Shown piece after piece: positions 31,691 to 44,030 of a DNA stretch of 64,000 nt. The notes under the pieces were generated by a model. The model saw only the letters and a program-made list of their open reading frames with translations, was not told the DNA's origin and made no database searches. Position numbers and translations under genes: made by a program. This stretch comes from Mermis nigrescens (Eukaryota; Nematoda; Enoplea; Mermithida; Mermithidae): positions 1,017,999-1,081,998 of the forward strand of contig JAVLUZ010000142.1 in NCBI GenBank assembly GCA_036768485.1, in the 5' to 3' direction. Position 1 is the stretch's first letter. Each line of letters begins with the position of its first letter.

Positions 31691-32820
31691 AAATGTTTTT
31701 TCTCAACTAAAATATTACGACAGTGAGTCACACTAATCGTTAGTTTACACATCGATCACGTTTGGCTCACGAAGAGCGTATTCCACGCTTATCGTATTAT
31801 GACCAGCTCGCATAAACAGAGTAAAAAATAGTGAGAAATGACTTCTCCCAAAAAAATATCCCTAAGCTTCAAATAGGTAAGCAAAGACTTTAAGTATACC
31901 TATTAAATATTCAAATTCCAATAGGTAAGTAACTAACTGAAAAGTTGTGACCTGTTGAAGTCCTCCAGCGATCTTCAAAACAGGTTTTCAGCGCATTTTT
32001 TCAGCCAAATAACCAAAAACGTCTCGCGAGCACTTAGCACCAAATTTAATTTTCTATGATGTTTGCTTTGAATCTATTCAGAATGTCTAAAATTCAACTG
32101 ATGGAATCCATTTTTTTGTAGGTTTAGCACCTTGGAAAGATTCAAGAATTGATGAAAATTCATGGTGAAATATGTACTTGAAAGGAAAATTTTTTAATTG
32201 ATTCTAATTTGTTCATCATAAAGGGCTCGTCAAAAAACGCCAAAAAACTGTTATTTTTGCCTCGATTGAATTCAAAAATTTTGCGCCCTGAAACGAAATC
32301 CTGAACACCATAGTGGGTACCTACTGCATACCTAGCCTGACGAACCTAAAAAAGTTCTACAGAACCAACATGCCTACACTACATAATGCAGATTCTATAT
32401 TTCCTAGCTACATAATGACGAAAAATGACGTGACAAATAATGTGTGGGCGAAGGAACATAGAAATATATAATTAGTCATCAATACGTCAATTAATTTACC
32501 TTCCCTTGAGAGCGTAAAACCTATTAGCTGAACGGGGCGGACCTACCGACCGAAGCACTATTTAAAACAAGCTTCTAATCCTGCTCTGTGCGCCCGTATG
32601 AAGTATAGCCGCAAACAAACACTGATTATTTCGAACTTCTCTTTTCAATAGGCTTAGGCTTGGAGTTTACATAGGTGGGTACTACTCCCATTCACAATGC
32701 TCGCCACGAAATTTCAACAATAAACAGCCCAATGAGTCTATTTAAAAAGTCTTTCACTTCCTAAACGCACGAGAATATCCTGACATGAATCAGTTTGAGA
32801 AAACGCGACCTAAACACTCA
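31691..32820. promoter_or_regulatory. Region upstream of EEFSEC, probably including its promoter
   Basis: No repeat family or coding region was recognised in this stretch. Being directly upstream of the EEFSEC start and free of the surrounding MITEs, it is the natural place for the EEFSEC promoter. I see no defined core promoter motif. Confidence 0.35.
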
Positions 32821-32825
32821 TATAT

Positions 32826-33260
32826 GCACAGCAAGAGAATTCTATGGGGAAGAGGGTGTTCTAAAGCGCCTTTTTGGGCCTGAAAATGGCAGGCTTGTGT
32901 CAAAATTCAAAAACGTCGTTTTTCGGCGATCTGACGACGCTCTACCTTTTTTAAACCATAAAAACATGAAAAAATTAGAAGAAAAATAAAAAAGGCAAAC
33001 AAATTGGACAAAATATAGTCAAAACATGCGTAAATGGCGCAAAACACCAAAAATCTGACCCTTTCAAGCAAATCGATATGTGGGTAAAAAGCACCTTTTC
33101 TACGAATTTTTAGGAGATGTTTGGGAACTTTCGAAAAATCGCGAATTCTGAGATGAAACAATTTCTGGGGAGGGAAGTGAAATCTTTTTTTGGGAGAGGG
33201 TTAACATTTTTGGAGAATGGACCACCACCCCCTCTTCCACCCAGATTATGTGGATAGGAC
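32826..33260 (+). mobile_element. Family B-like decayed element
   Basis: The left end ATGCACAGCAAGAGAATTC, the interior AAACGTCGTTTTTCGGCG with GACGACGCTCTACC, and the right end CCAGATTATGTGG resemble family B. No target duplication was seen. Confidence 0.6.
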
Positions 33261-33789
33261 CATTTATGACTCAGCGCGCGTTGCTAAACAGACGCGTGAT
33301 GATAGCACGTGATTGCGCATTGTGTACACAATATCATACCCATAGTAATGGAATTCATTTGCCGTAAACAATTCAACCTGGCCGCGTTTTACAAACTAAA
33401 GCATGTCAGCATATTCTTTAGGGCTCATGTGTTTAGGAAATGAAAAAGTGCTCCTAAAGAAACTCCTAAATAAAAAAAATATTCAAAGTTCGTTGGGAGC
33501 ACCTTAGGTCGTTATTTATCTAGCTTAGGTCGGTATTAATACCGCTTAAGTCGAGTAATAGGTGTTACTTTGTTGGGCAAATAGAGCAGGTTTTAGACCA
33601 CCATTTTTCCTAGTGATTACCCACGATTTTTCCACATTCCAGATATTGGTTCACATTTATGAGGGTCTAAACATGTTTAAAAATTAAGCGCTCACCTTAA
33701 AAAAACCAATTTTTGCAGAAATCAATTTTACATGTAATGGCGAGACCCAAAATGAGTCTTTGAACATTTCGTTATTGTAAATTTAGTGC

Positions 33790-34400
33790 TGCAATCACAC
33801 GTGGGCGTATTGGAGTGGGAGGGGTATCCCTACCTAAGGTTTTCGAAAATCATGTACTCTTAGACGATTTTGAGAAAACGAAATGCGCTGCAAGACAATT
33901 TTAAGATTAATTCAGAAAGAAAGGCTGAAAATTGTACCTGAGAACGGTAAAAATATCAAAATTTTCAGACGCTTCACGCCGTATTAATAAAATTTTGTAT
34001 TTTTCATCGCTTGCAAGTTGCAAACCCTGAATTGGCTAAACTTTACTGTTAAGGATCAAAGAAACCCAGTTTACCCCACTGTTTTTTTTGAACGGGACAA
34101 AGATTTTGAAGCTCTTAAAAAGATTTTTGGAGCAATCTTCGTACATCTTTGTACTCGGAGTATAGGCAGTTTTTAGCCGATTTTTGGTTTTACAAAAAAA
34201 TCGAAGTTTTTGAACAAAAAAACAGTCGTTTACCCACGTAACATTTTACTGTGCCATCTAAAGAATTTATATGTACAGAATGTAAATCGACTTTTAGGAC
34301 TGTCTTTGGACGTGTACAAAGAGATCTTGTAGGTAGGTACAGAAAACAAAGAACCTAAAATGCAAGAATTTATGAACGTGGCCTAGAAAATGTTGATGTT
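33790..34400. repeat. Decayed dispersed repeats (family L and family C pieces)
   Basis: 33800-34060 resembles 48213-48340 (CCTACCTAGTGGTTT and GGCGATTTTGAGAAAA). 34075-34345 has family C-like TTTGTAC segments. These are fragments and the boundaries are approximate. Confidence 0.5.
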
Positions 34401-35094
34401 TTCAGTTTTTAAGTCGAATTCGCGGCCCTTTTAATAGCTGATTTTGTAAAAATTCATTTGGCACGAAGCTCTATAAAATGTCATTTCCACAATCTCACCA
34501 TCTGAAAAAAATTATTCTAAAATTGCACAGAAGATAAATGAAACAAAAATACAAAACTATCACGGAGCAATAAAGTTCACATTTTCCACAAGCAATGAGA
34601 ACATTACTTGAGGTTTCTAGCGAAATTAGCCTACTTATAGCACCATAGAACTTTGGAATGGAGTATGTAGCATAGAAATTGGCACAAAGCGCTCAAAAAG
34701 GATGTTTTTGTCATTTAATCTGAATTTTGCACAACATAAAAGCAAACAAAACATAAAATCTTGATTCCGAAGCAAACAATGAAAGAAATTAACTAAGGTA
34801 ATAAATTCTGTGCAACGCTCTGAAAATTGTGCAAAGCGCCATTTCTCGCATGTTATTATTTTCAGCCCAAAACAGGGCGATTTTAGGCAATTGTTAATCC
34901 AATGAAATTTTCAACTTTTATATGTTGTATGCAAACTCTAGCCTCATATCTGAGTCAGCAATAGATAAATCGACGCAGGAAATACATACTTTTTGTCTTA
35001 GTCGAGTCCCACAGCAAGTTATCAATAAAAGAGCAGCAAATGGTGCAGCGCGAGATCATCAACAAAAAAGCATTAAAAAGGGTGTGGGTAAAAT

Positions 35095-35232
35095 CCGAAA
35101 ATGGAAATGGAAAATGGAAAATGGATACAATACAGAAATGGAAAAATGGGTAAAAATTGGAAATGGAAATTGGAAAATAGAAAAATGGGTAAAAGCTGGA
35201 AAATGGAAAATGAAAAATTTTCCATTTTCAAA
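35095..35232 (+). repeat. GGAAAAT-type simple tandem repeat
   Basis: Repeated units around GGAAATGGAAAAT alternate with GGGTAAAA and end in a short inverted copy (TTTTCCATTTTC). No gene is implied. Confidence 0.8.
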
Positions 35233-35683
35233 TGTTTTCATTAAAAATGGTACATTTATGAAGGATTAAGCTAAAATCGTGGATATGTTGATGTCTCTAG
35301 TTGAAATTTTGTATTCATGGTCAAGATGGAAAATCGCCAAGAAATGGAAAAAATGAGTAAAATCCGGAAAATAGCCGAATTATAAAGGTACGACGAAACC
35401 ATTGAAGTGGTTCAGAAGATTTATAATTTTTGCGGTTCTTCGTATAATTTGGCAGGCAACGACAAAAATGCTGATGTTCGGCGGCATGCAATTGATCGTC
35501 TTCGCATTACTAATTGGATCGATGCGAGTTGACGTCATACTACCAGACGAACTGTGCTCAAAATTTTGCCATTTACACAGCGTCCATTGCGGAAGATGTT
35601 CGATGCGAAACGACTTTAGCCCTGACGAATTTTTTTCGCGTATGGTTGCGAAAATTATGGTCTTTTTGAACTTTCGTTTATAA

Positions 35684-36438
35684 TTGCTAAGTGGCGACGT
35701 CGAAACAAAACCTGGTCCTAAACGTCAGACAAAAGATTCGACTAGTTCGCAGTCGAAAGACATTGACAAGAGTCAACTCATTACGGCACCCTGCGTTTGT
35801 TGTCGTTCGAATGTCAGCAACGGCGACATGGCTTTTCAGTGCGGTTATTGTGGTTCGTGGGAGCACGCTGTGTGTGCTTCCATCTCGGACAACTTTCATA
35901 ACGAATTCGCCACCTTGTCGTCTGATGCCTCTAAACTATTCATTTATTCTTGCATGCAATGCTACGTTCGCAGCGTTCCTACACTCGCTTTAAACTCCTA
36001 TCGATTGCTGCAGAAGCCGAACTTTGCCCCTTTGCCTGCTGAGCCTGTGGATTTTGCTCAATCATCAAACATTTCTGCAGCCGCCCCTCATCGCCCTACG
36101 TTCGCAGGTGGACCTCCTTTCGCGGCGGGCCTGTTTGTGGCCCATCGGTGTTGGACTCGGTTCGTATAGCTGTTGACCTTCAAGAACGTTCTACCAGGGC
36201 TGTTGGTTTTAACATCAATGAACTAAAAACCGGCACCGCTTCTGATCAAAAAAAGTTTGATCTAGCCGAAGTTCGTCACTTGGTGGATGACCATGATTTT
36301 GATCCCGACAACATTACCAATTGCTATCGTTTGGGACGGGGCGATATACCTAATCGAAAATACGAACGCTTGCTCAAAATACAATTTTCCTCAGCACACG
36401 CCCACAACTTGTGGTTGCGAGCTTTCCAGTCGCCTTAA
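35684..36438 (+). pseudogene. LINE ORF1 remnant: 2A-like motif, PHD-like finger
   Basis: The frame reads LLSGDVETKPGP at 35684-35719, then a Cys/His pattern CVCC..CGYC..H..C..CMQC typical of the PHD-like finger of CR1/L2 ORF1. A frame change near 36150 leads to a segment with ITNCYRLGR, the ORF1 C-terminal domain signature. An upstream frame (35402-35683) is in phase but separated by one TAA. Confidence 0.75.
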
Positions 36439-36654
36439 CCTGCGGCGGGCAACAGATGGGATCCTACGCGAATCTGGTTTTGACGCAATTTGTCCAATCA
36501 GGAGCGTCAGGACGCTTACGAGGAGCATCAGTTGCGTCGAACGTCCGGCGCTGATGCTAACGAAGCGTCGATCGTCGTGGAGGAATAATTCACGCATAAT
36601 TTGAGGATATGGGCCCCCTGGTGGAGCGGCAGTCAGTTTTGCGTTGTTGTTTAT

Positions 36655-37420
36655 TTAATGCACGTAGTATACTAAATAAACTAAATGAGTTTGATGCATT
36701 TTTAACAGCAAATGATTTCGATATCGTGTGTGTGTGTGTGTGTGTGTGAATCCTGGTTAACTCCTAGTGTATCTAATGGCTTACTTTGCAATTTAAACCG
36801 TTTTAATGTGTATCGTTCCGATAGGATCAATAGAAAAGGTGGAGGTGTTTTTATTCTTTCAAAAAGTACATTAAAATCCTACTTGCCGAAAGTACCGGCA
36901 AATCTTTTCAGTGAAGAAATAGTTATTGTTGATTTCATTGGCGTAAGCTCCAAGATTCATGTGCTACTTTTTACAGGGCGCCGGATTATGATTTCTCCCA
37001 CATGAGAATGCTTTGCCGTGTTATAGAATGGGCCTCTCAGATACAGTATCCTTTTGTAATATTAGGTGATTTAAATTTTCCTAATGTAGACTGGTCTAGT
37101 TTTATTTTACCTTTGAGTCCTATTAACCGATCTTTTTGCGAGTGCATGCTTTCTCTGTCTTTTAGTCAAAAAGTTTCTGAACCAACACACGGTATGCATA
37201 TTTTAGATGTTATTTTTGATGCCCATTCTATCGAAAACGTTGAAGTCAACCACCTTTTTCCACTAGTGATCACTCGGTTGTTACTTTTTCTCCTAAATGT
37301 TCTATCTTGGAAGAAAAAAGTTCAGCTAAACTTAATTTTCGCAGAGCAAATTATGATCAGATTGAATTATTTTTGTCCGCAATTTCGTGGCCTGACATTT
37401 TTTCGGATTGCGTTATTGTG
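36655..37420 (+). pseudogene. LINE endonuclease (APE type), frameshifted
   Basis: FNARSILNKL, then a Val-Cys run encoded by (TG)n, ESWL, YRSDR..KGGGV, then in another frame VILGDLNFPNVDWSS and in a third the TSDHSVV segment near 37262-37280. These are the ordered endonuclease motifs. At least two frameshifts break the frame. Confidence 0.8.
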
Positions 37421-37975
37421 ATGATTTCTACAACAAATTTTTGTCTGTTATAAATCCTTTAATTTCCCAGCATGTTCCAAAAAATTGAAGCTAAACCTGC
37501 AACTGTGAAAAGATACCCAATGAACAAGATGGTTGCTAAAAATTGAGGCTGTGGCATGTTTATAAACAGAGAAAAACGCCTGAATCTAAAGCTGTTTATA
37601 ATAACTGTGCAAAGTTATTAAAGGCCGAAATCTATAAATTTCACTCTTCCAAAGAGGATAAACTTATTAAATCTGGAAATTTGAATTCTTTTTATAATTT
37701 TGTTAATTCTCGTATTAGTGGTGAAAGAACTATTCCAATCTTAACTGATGGCAATCATGTGATTGCTTCTACTGACAAAGATAAGGCAAACGTTTTTAGC
37801 ACACTTTTTGCTTCAGTCTTTAGTGTTCCTACGCTAAACGAATTTTGGTCTTATTAATGCTTGTGCACAGCCAAAGTTATCAAACATTCGTTTTTCTGAT
37901 GATGTCGTTTTTTCTGCTATACGGAAAATTAAACCATCATTATCGATTGGCCCTGACGGACTTTGCGCATTTTTT

Positions 37976-38833
37976 GTGAAAAAACTTGCTTTTGTACTTA
38001 CCCAGCCCTTAACCACTATTTTTGAAATATCTTTCAAAACCCATTGTATTCCTGCACTGTGGCGCACCGCTAATGTTGTTCCTGTGTATAAAAAGGGCGA
38101 CCGGAGTTATGCTAAAAATTACAGACCGATATCGTTATGTTGTGTTACGTGTAAGATCATGGAATCGATAATTAACAGTACAATGCAAGCACATTTACAT
38201 GAGAATAATTTGATCTCCTCCGGTCAGTTTGGTTTCCAAAAGGGTAAATCGTGTGAATTGCAATTACTAAAGTGCAAAAATGAATGGACTAAATTAATTG
38301 ATGAAAAAAACACTGTTGATGTTAGCTACATTGATTTTTCTAAAGCTTTCGACACTGTAGTTCACCGTAAATTAATTTATAAACTGGAAACTTTTGGATT
38401 TTCTGGAGATTTATTGAGTTGGTTAACTTGTTTTTTGAGCGATAGGACTCAAAGGGTTGTAATTAACGGTCAGTTTTCGAGCGAAAAATCTGTCACTAGT
38501 GGTGTTCCTCAGGGCAGTATACTTGGCCCGATTCTTTTTGTTTTATTCATAAATGACATTAGCGACCGCTTAAATAGCAAAGTTTGCCTTTTTGCCGATA
38601 ACGTCAAGCTTTATAATTTATCTAGCAATCACACCCAACTTCAAGATGATATTGCTAAACTCGTGGTCTGTTCCAAGGATTGGCAGTTAAAAATTGCTAC
38701 TGAAAAATGCTACACGTTATATCTAGGTTTTGGAAATCCCAAACATTCTTATAGAATTTCTGACCTGACTGTAGAACAGAGTGTAAATTCTGTAAAGGAT
38801 TTGGTGTGTACGTATCAAGTAAACTTGATTTAA
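37976..38833 (+). pseudogene. LINE reverse transcriptase, catalytic box altered
   Basis: The frame has 285 codons. Motifs include PVYKKGDRSYAKNYRPISL, GQFGFQKGKSC, YIDFSKAFDTVVH, SGVPQGSILGPILFVLFIND and then FADN in place of the usual FADD/YADD. The second catalytic Asp is therefore Asn. The motif spacing fits the CR1/L2/Jockey group. A linker frame (37543-37857) precedes it and the thumb/C-terminal region follows in frames to 39405. Confidence 0.9.
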
Positions 38834-39627
38834 ATTTCCACTATAATGATATAACGCGTAGAGCTTATGCTAGGGCTATGCTAATATCGAAATCATTTGC
38901 TTCTAAAAATAAACTAAATATGTCTAGGGCTTTTACTGTTTACGCTCAGACCGCTTCTTGAGTATTGTAGCACTGTTTGGAATCTATACCGTAAGACCCA
39001 TGTTTTAATGATCGAAAATGTTCAAAGAAAATTTACACATAAAATTATTGGATTTTGGGGACTTTCTTATGCTGAAAGACTCAGTTCCTTAGAATTGGAT
39101 AGCCTGGAGATTCACAGATTGCGTAGTGATCTGTGTATGATGTATCAGATATTGAGTGGCAGATGCGTTTTGCAGCAAGCCGACTTTTTACTTTTTGTGA
39201 AAACAGCACGCGTGCTCAAAATTCAATGAAATGTAAATGCACTCCTTTTCGGCTTGATGTTCGTGGGTATGATGTATCCAATAGGTGGATTCACGTATGG
39301 AATTCTCTCCCTGAAGCTGTTGTAAGAACTTCTAGTGTTGCTTCCCTCCATGAAAAGTTGAAAAAAATTGATCTAACGGGGTATTTGCTAGGGGGCGTGT
39401 TCTAAGTGCATAATTTGTTTAGCCTGCGCGCCTACCTTCGTCTTTTGCACTAATCTCGTATAAATGTACTTTAATTAATAATTTCTTGCTTTTAGAATAT
39501 GTGATTTTGTATGATGATTCATGTCGAATGTTTATTTATAATTGTATTTCATTGTATATTAATGTTTCTTTTCTTATTGTGTTCTTTTTTTGTGCGACGA
39601 AAATAAAATATTTGTATTTGTATTTGT

Positions 39628-39775
39628 TATATTACCTGCAGTCTAGGCCGCTGGTTTTTGACTGCATATAATTTTACGTTGTGTGCTATATTACCTGCAG
39701 TCTAGGCCGCTGGTTTTTGACTGCATATAATTTTACATTGTGTGTTATAGGTATTACCTGCAGTGGACTGCAAAT
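39628..39775 (+). repeat. 60-bp tandem duplication at the LINE 3' end
   Basis: Two and a half units start TATTACCTGCAG and contain CTAGGCCGCTGG with a period of about 60 bp, directly after the LINE tail. Confidence 0.8.
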
Positions 39776-40024
39776 AATTACTGACCCTGTTAATAGATCG
39801 ACCGGGGCCCCGGCCCCAATTCTCGGCCTCGGCAATCCCCGGCCATTTTTGAGCATCCCACGGCCCCGGCCGGGGCAAGATCAAAAAATGGCCGGAGCGG
39901 GAAAAATTTGGTGTAATTCGTATTTTGATACAGGCTGTGATACTGGCACTTATTTATCAATGAGCAAGTATTAATTTTGAGAAGTGTACTGATTAGACCA
40001 TATTTATACTTACTTAATCCTCTA

Positions 40025-40345
40025 CTGAAAAAATGTTCAGGAAAATCTGCATGTTTTTGATTCCTCCACTTAACTTATTTAAACTAAATGCTACTTTTAA
40101 CTCATTCATTCATAGCCATGGCTAAAAGATTTAGAGTTGACAAATACGTTCTATTTCTAGTTGGAAATTGTGCGTTTTCGACAAACTATTTTTACAAAAA
40201 ACACTTTTACATTCAATTGAATGGGAACCACGGGCTTTAAAACGCGTTTCTTTTGTAATAGTTATTAGGATGGAGGTTAATTATAGGCGAATGTAAACTA
40301 CGCTACAGAATTGCGTCCGATCCGATAAACTTAATATGTCTCAAA
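40025..40345 (+). repeat. 320-bp duplicated segment, copy 1
   Basis: It closely matches 43345-43665, beginning ACTGAAAAAATGTTCAGGA and passing through AAAACGCGTTTCTT. A partial third unit lies at 43690-43880. Confidence 0.8.
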
Positions 40346-40432
40346 TAGTTTCTAAGGTCCAATGTTGAGGGGGGATGAAATCCCAAATTGGAGGACCAGA
40401 AAATTAAGTGGTGGACTATTATTAGCCGACTC

Positions 40433-41870
40433 TATTTTGTTGTACGAGCCTCTTGTGTTTGTACAAAGATCTCAGAAAAGGTCTTTGTATGAGCTAACAA
40501 ATTTTTTGTTAGCTATATTATATAAATATATTTTCAAACATTTTTGCTCACTATAATATGGTACAGTAGCGATTTTAGTGTGGTAAAACAGGGTCTTTTG
40601 ACTTTTGATTGTATATTTTAGCTAATTTCTGGGTTTCTAACGCCAAAAATTACTAAAATTGTCTCAAGACGGCGCAAAGCGCCTAGAAATTTGACATTTT
40701 TCCATTCTAAATACAGTCGAACTTGCTTAATGCGTACACCCAAGGGACCAAATCCTTCTGCCATGCATTATCCGAGTGCACGCATTATCCGAATACCCCG
40801 GATTTTAACAAGGAATACACTATTATGCGATAAAATCATTTTTTTTAGGAAAAAAATATAGCAACACAAGTCTGTCTTTTACATATTTTCACGCTTAAAG
40901 TCACAAAAATTTTCGATATCATTCATTTCGCTGAACAACTTTGTGTCACAATTGTCCTGTGCCATTAAAATTCGTATGTTTGATATACTCAGTTTTAAAT
41001 CCTGATAGCTCGGAACCGTTTCTGTTTCCTCTAGATCGTCCAGGTCACGAAACTAAATATTATGCACATTTTAAAAACAAATAGGCGCAACACTCATCTC
41101 GATGTGCCTAAAGTTTTCGCATAACCACAGAACTTGCGGTGATTTGTCAACATTTTTAAATTTGTCCCAGAGAAACTTCGTTTTTGAAAACGCCATGACC
41201 AATCAAAAATAACAATTTGTTTAAGGCTTAATTCCCTAAAACTTTGAATTCTAAGCTTTTCAAAGAAAGCTAAAGATCCAGACTAAAAATTATACACATT
41301 TGAGAAAACAGGCTCGCACAACACATAAGTCAATTTGACCAAAGTACTCGTATAAACAAGGAACTTTATTAGAAAAAGAAAATGTATCAAAATTTAAAAT
41401 GATGCACATCAAAGATAGCAGAGAGACGCAAACATTTCGAGCTGATCGCATTATCTGAGGTGAAAAAATACATGTTGTATGCATTAAGCCGGGTAGTTTA
41501 ACATGCAGGCATGGGCCCATGGATGAAATCGGCTGTACGCATTACGCATTAACCGAGTACGCATTATCCCATGCTATTGCCTTATGTTTTACATGGCCTT
41601 TCGGTCGGACCTAGCAATACTGTACTCATTATGCGAAAACGCATTATCCGTGTACGCATTATCGAAGTTCGACTGTACAAATTTTGCCCTTTTAAAGATA
41701 TATAGGACAGACAAGTTTTTCAAATCGGAGCGAAGTGCCGAAAATTTTTTCGAATTTACCACCTTTTTACAGTTTTTATCTTCTTAAAAATCTTTGTACA
41801 TGTACAAAGATTGTCCTGAAAAGTCTTTGTACATCGGGAAAAATCTTTGGCGGATACAAAAAAACACTGT
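40433..41870 (+). mobile_element. Family C copy interrupted by element D
   Basis: It carries family C landmarks (TACAGTAGCGATTTTAGTGTGG, ACGGCGCAAAGCGCC) and ends ACAAAAAAACACTG. Element D (40714-41675) splits it. Removing D restores a continuous family C interior. Another partial copy follows directly to about 42006. Confidence 0.7.
40714..41675. mobile_element. Element D: pogo/Tigger-like non-autonomous transposon
   Basis: The 962-bp element starts CAGTCGAACTTGCTTAATG and ends with the complement of CAGTCGAACTTCGATAATG. It is flanked by TA on both sides (40712-40713 and 41676-41677). ACGCATTATCCG-type motifs recur at both ends. No transposase frame was recognised. Confidence 0.85.
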
Positions 41871-42918
41871 TTTGTACATGCAAATTTTTGTATACTTTAA
41901 TATGGTACAGTAACAATTTCGATGTGGTAGAACATATTCGACCTTTAGTAGTGTATTTGGCTAATTTTTGGGTTTCTGAATATTTGACATTTTTCCATTT
42001 TTCCATTCTAAGCGCAGTGTTGCTTATTACAAGATTTAATTCGCATATTACAATTTTTGTAATATTTCTGATTTTGTAGTACAAGTTGTTTTAGCTTTCT
42101 CAGTCGAGTTTTATGTGTGAATTCCATCAAAAGCTCATAAAAATTTCGGCACTTCGCGCCAAACTAATATTATCAACTAAATTCAGGCCGAATTATCACA
42201 TTTAGAACCACAATTTTTTTGTATTTGGCGAAGATTTTGCTGATGTACAAAGACGTTTCAGGACCATCTTTGTACATGTACAAAGATTTTTGGAGAAAAA
42301 AACTGTAAAAAGGTGTAGAATTCCTTATTGCAAATTCTATTATTTTAAAGATTTTCAGGGGGTAAGCGGCTGTAAAAATGGAGCCGCGTACCCCCTTCCC
42401 CTGAAAATGGCCGAGAAATATACAAGTTACAGGGGTTTGGGCCACCCCCATCGACGCTTTGAAGCCCCGAACTTCCTTGAAAGTCAGAAAATATTTGATC
42501 ACCCTCCCCCATTTTTTGGCAAAAACCTGCGCTTTTTTTGCTATTTTTATGTGTTTTTACCATTTTTGATTTAGTCGCTAACCCCCTCCTTCTAAAAATG
42601 GCGAGGGACCCCTATCCTAGATTTCCAGCCGTTACATGTATACTGAGGGACCCTCATAAAATTTTAAGCGATTACATGCATGTTTTATTGTGATAGTTTC
42701 TCAATTTACTCTAGCTCACATTCTAAAATAATGTACCACTTCGTGAAATTCTAATAGATAGGTACACTTTTGCCATACTAAAAAATTAAGTTCAAAAAAT
42801 TCAAAAGGTTTTCACCAAAAATCGTCTGACGGTGACTTGTGTCTTGGACCCTGAGGGGGTTATACCCCTCCCCCTTATGGGAATGTGTGATGTCTCATTT
42901 ATTACATCCAATACCTAT

Positions 42919-43200
42919 TGCATCCAATCGCTACAGCAGCAGTAGCAGTAGCGAAGATTCAAATGATATAGAGTGTGCTAATAGTAGCGACATGACTTTA
43001 TTGATGATTCAGACAATGAAACACTGAACTAAATTTGTTTCTTGTGACATAAATAGTAATAAAACTTGATATGAAAAGGCGCACCTAACTTTGCGCTAGC
43101 CATTTACTACTGAATGGAGCAGTCGCTCATTATTTCTTTTCCTATGCCCACCCCAAGTATGTGTCATGCAATAATATTTTCCTTGTCTGACCCCGGCCAG
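42919..43200 (+). pseudogene. Duplicated segment with a Ser/acidic C-terminal coding remnant, copy 1
   Basis: The Ser-rich acidic frame (SSSSEDSNDIECANSSD) leads, after a one-base shift, to FIDDSDNETLN and a stop. The copy at 45917-46195 keeps the frame to FIDDSDNKTLD and a stop. This looks like the tail of a lost transposon protein. The family is unknown. Confidence 0.55.
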
Positions 43201-43272
43201 CCCCGGCCCCGGCCCCGGCCCCGGCCCCGGCGGGCCGGGATTTTTCCAGCCCCGGTACCGCCCCGGCCCCGG
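43193..43272 (+). repeat. GGCCCC hexanucleotide repeat
   Basis: Five to six near-perfect GGCCCC units are followed by degenerate ones. A decayed version lies at 39799-39890. Confidence 0.85.
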
Positions 43273-43344
43273 CCAAAAAAGTCGCCCCGGTCGATCACTA
43301 ATACTTAGTCCTTGTTATATCGTTGCTACTGTGTATAAATGAGC

Positions 43345-43665
43345 TTTTACTGAATAAATGTTCAGGACAATCTGCATGTTTTCGATTCCTTCACTTAACT
43401 CATTAAACCAAATGCTACTTTTATCTCATTTATTTGTAGCTAGTGGCTAAAAGATTTAGAGTCGACAAATACGTTCTATTTCTAGTTGGAAATTGTACCT
43501 TTTCAGAAAACTATTTTTACAAAAACACTTTTACATTTAGAATGGTAACCGCCTGCTTTAAAACGCGTTTCTTGTGTAATAGTTATTAGGACGGAAGTTA
43601 ATTATAGGCGAATGTAAAGTACGCCGCATAATTGCGTTCGATCCGATAAACTATATATGTCTCAT
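43345..43665 (+). repeat. 320-bp duplicated segment, copy 2
   Basis: It matches 40025-40345. Part of it is repeated again at 43690-43880 with ACGTCCAATACCTATTCCGCC. Confidence 0.8.
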
Positions 43666-44030
43666 TTATTACATCCAATACCTATTCCGCCCAATCGCTA
43701 CATCTCTGTGATTCCACTATAACGCGTTTCTTGCGTAATAGTTATTGCAGCGGAAGTGAATAATAGGCGGAAGTAAACTACACTGCAGCATTGCGACCGA
43801 TCCGATAAGCTATATATTTCTCATTTATTACGTCCAATACCTATTCCGCCCAATCTCTACATCTCTGTGATTCCACTACTTCTGTTTTTGGTTTTGTTAG
43901 TAACGATTATTACTTGTTTTCCATCAGAGCTTTCTCATTTATATTCAAAGTCTTTGTTTCTTATATTAATTGCTTGGAAAATTATGCTCTGTTAGGGCAT
44001 TGACTGTGTGCCATCATTTCTACTCGCTTC

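Larger units (their letters stand above)
35402..39625 (+). mobile_element. Decayed CR1/L2-type LINE
   Basis: In order: a hydrophobic N-terminal frame, a 2A-like motif, a PHD-like zinc finger and ORF1 C-terminal segment (to 36438), an APE-type endonuclease (36655-37420), a linker, a reverse transcriptase (37976-38833) and a C-terminal region (39008-39405). The 3' end has AATAAA and short TATTTG repeats (39604-39625), as in CR1/L2 elements. Frames are broken in several places and the catalytic YADD-type box reads FADN, so the copy is dead. There is no RNase H domain. The 5' boundary is approximate. Confidence 0.88.
39794..43294. mobile_element. Possible large TIR element with GGCCCC-rich ends
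   Basis: The left end GATCGACCGGGGCCCC and the right end GCCCCGGTCGATC are inverted, and both ends are GGCCCC-rich. Family C and D elements lie inside. The flanks (TTAATA and CTAATA) are only weakly alike, so the boundary call is tentative. Confidence 0.45.

Noticed and set aside
35059..35269. Short frames in the GGAAAAT repeat
   Set aside because: They are low-complexity translations of a simple repeat.
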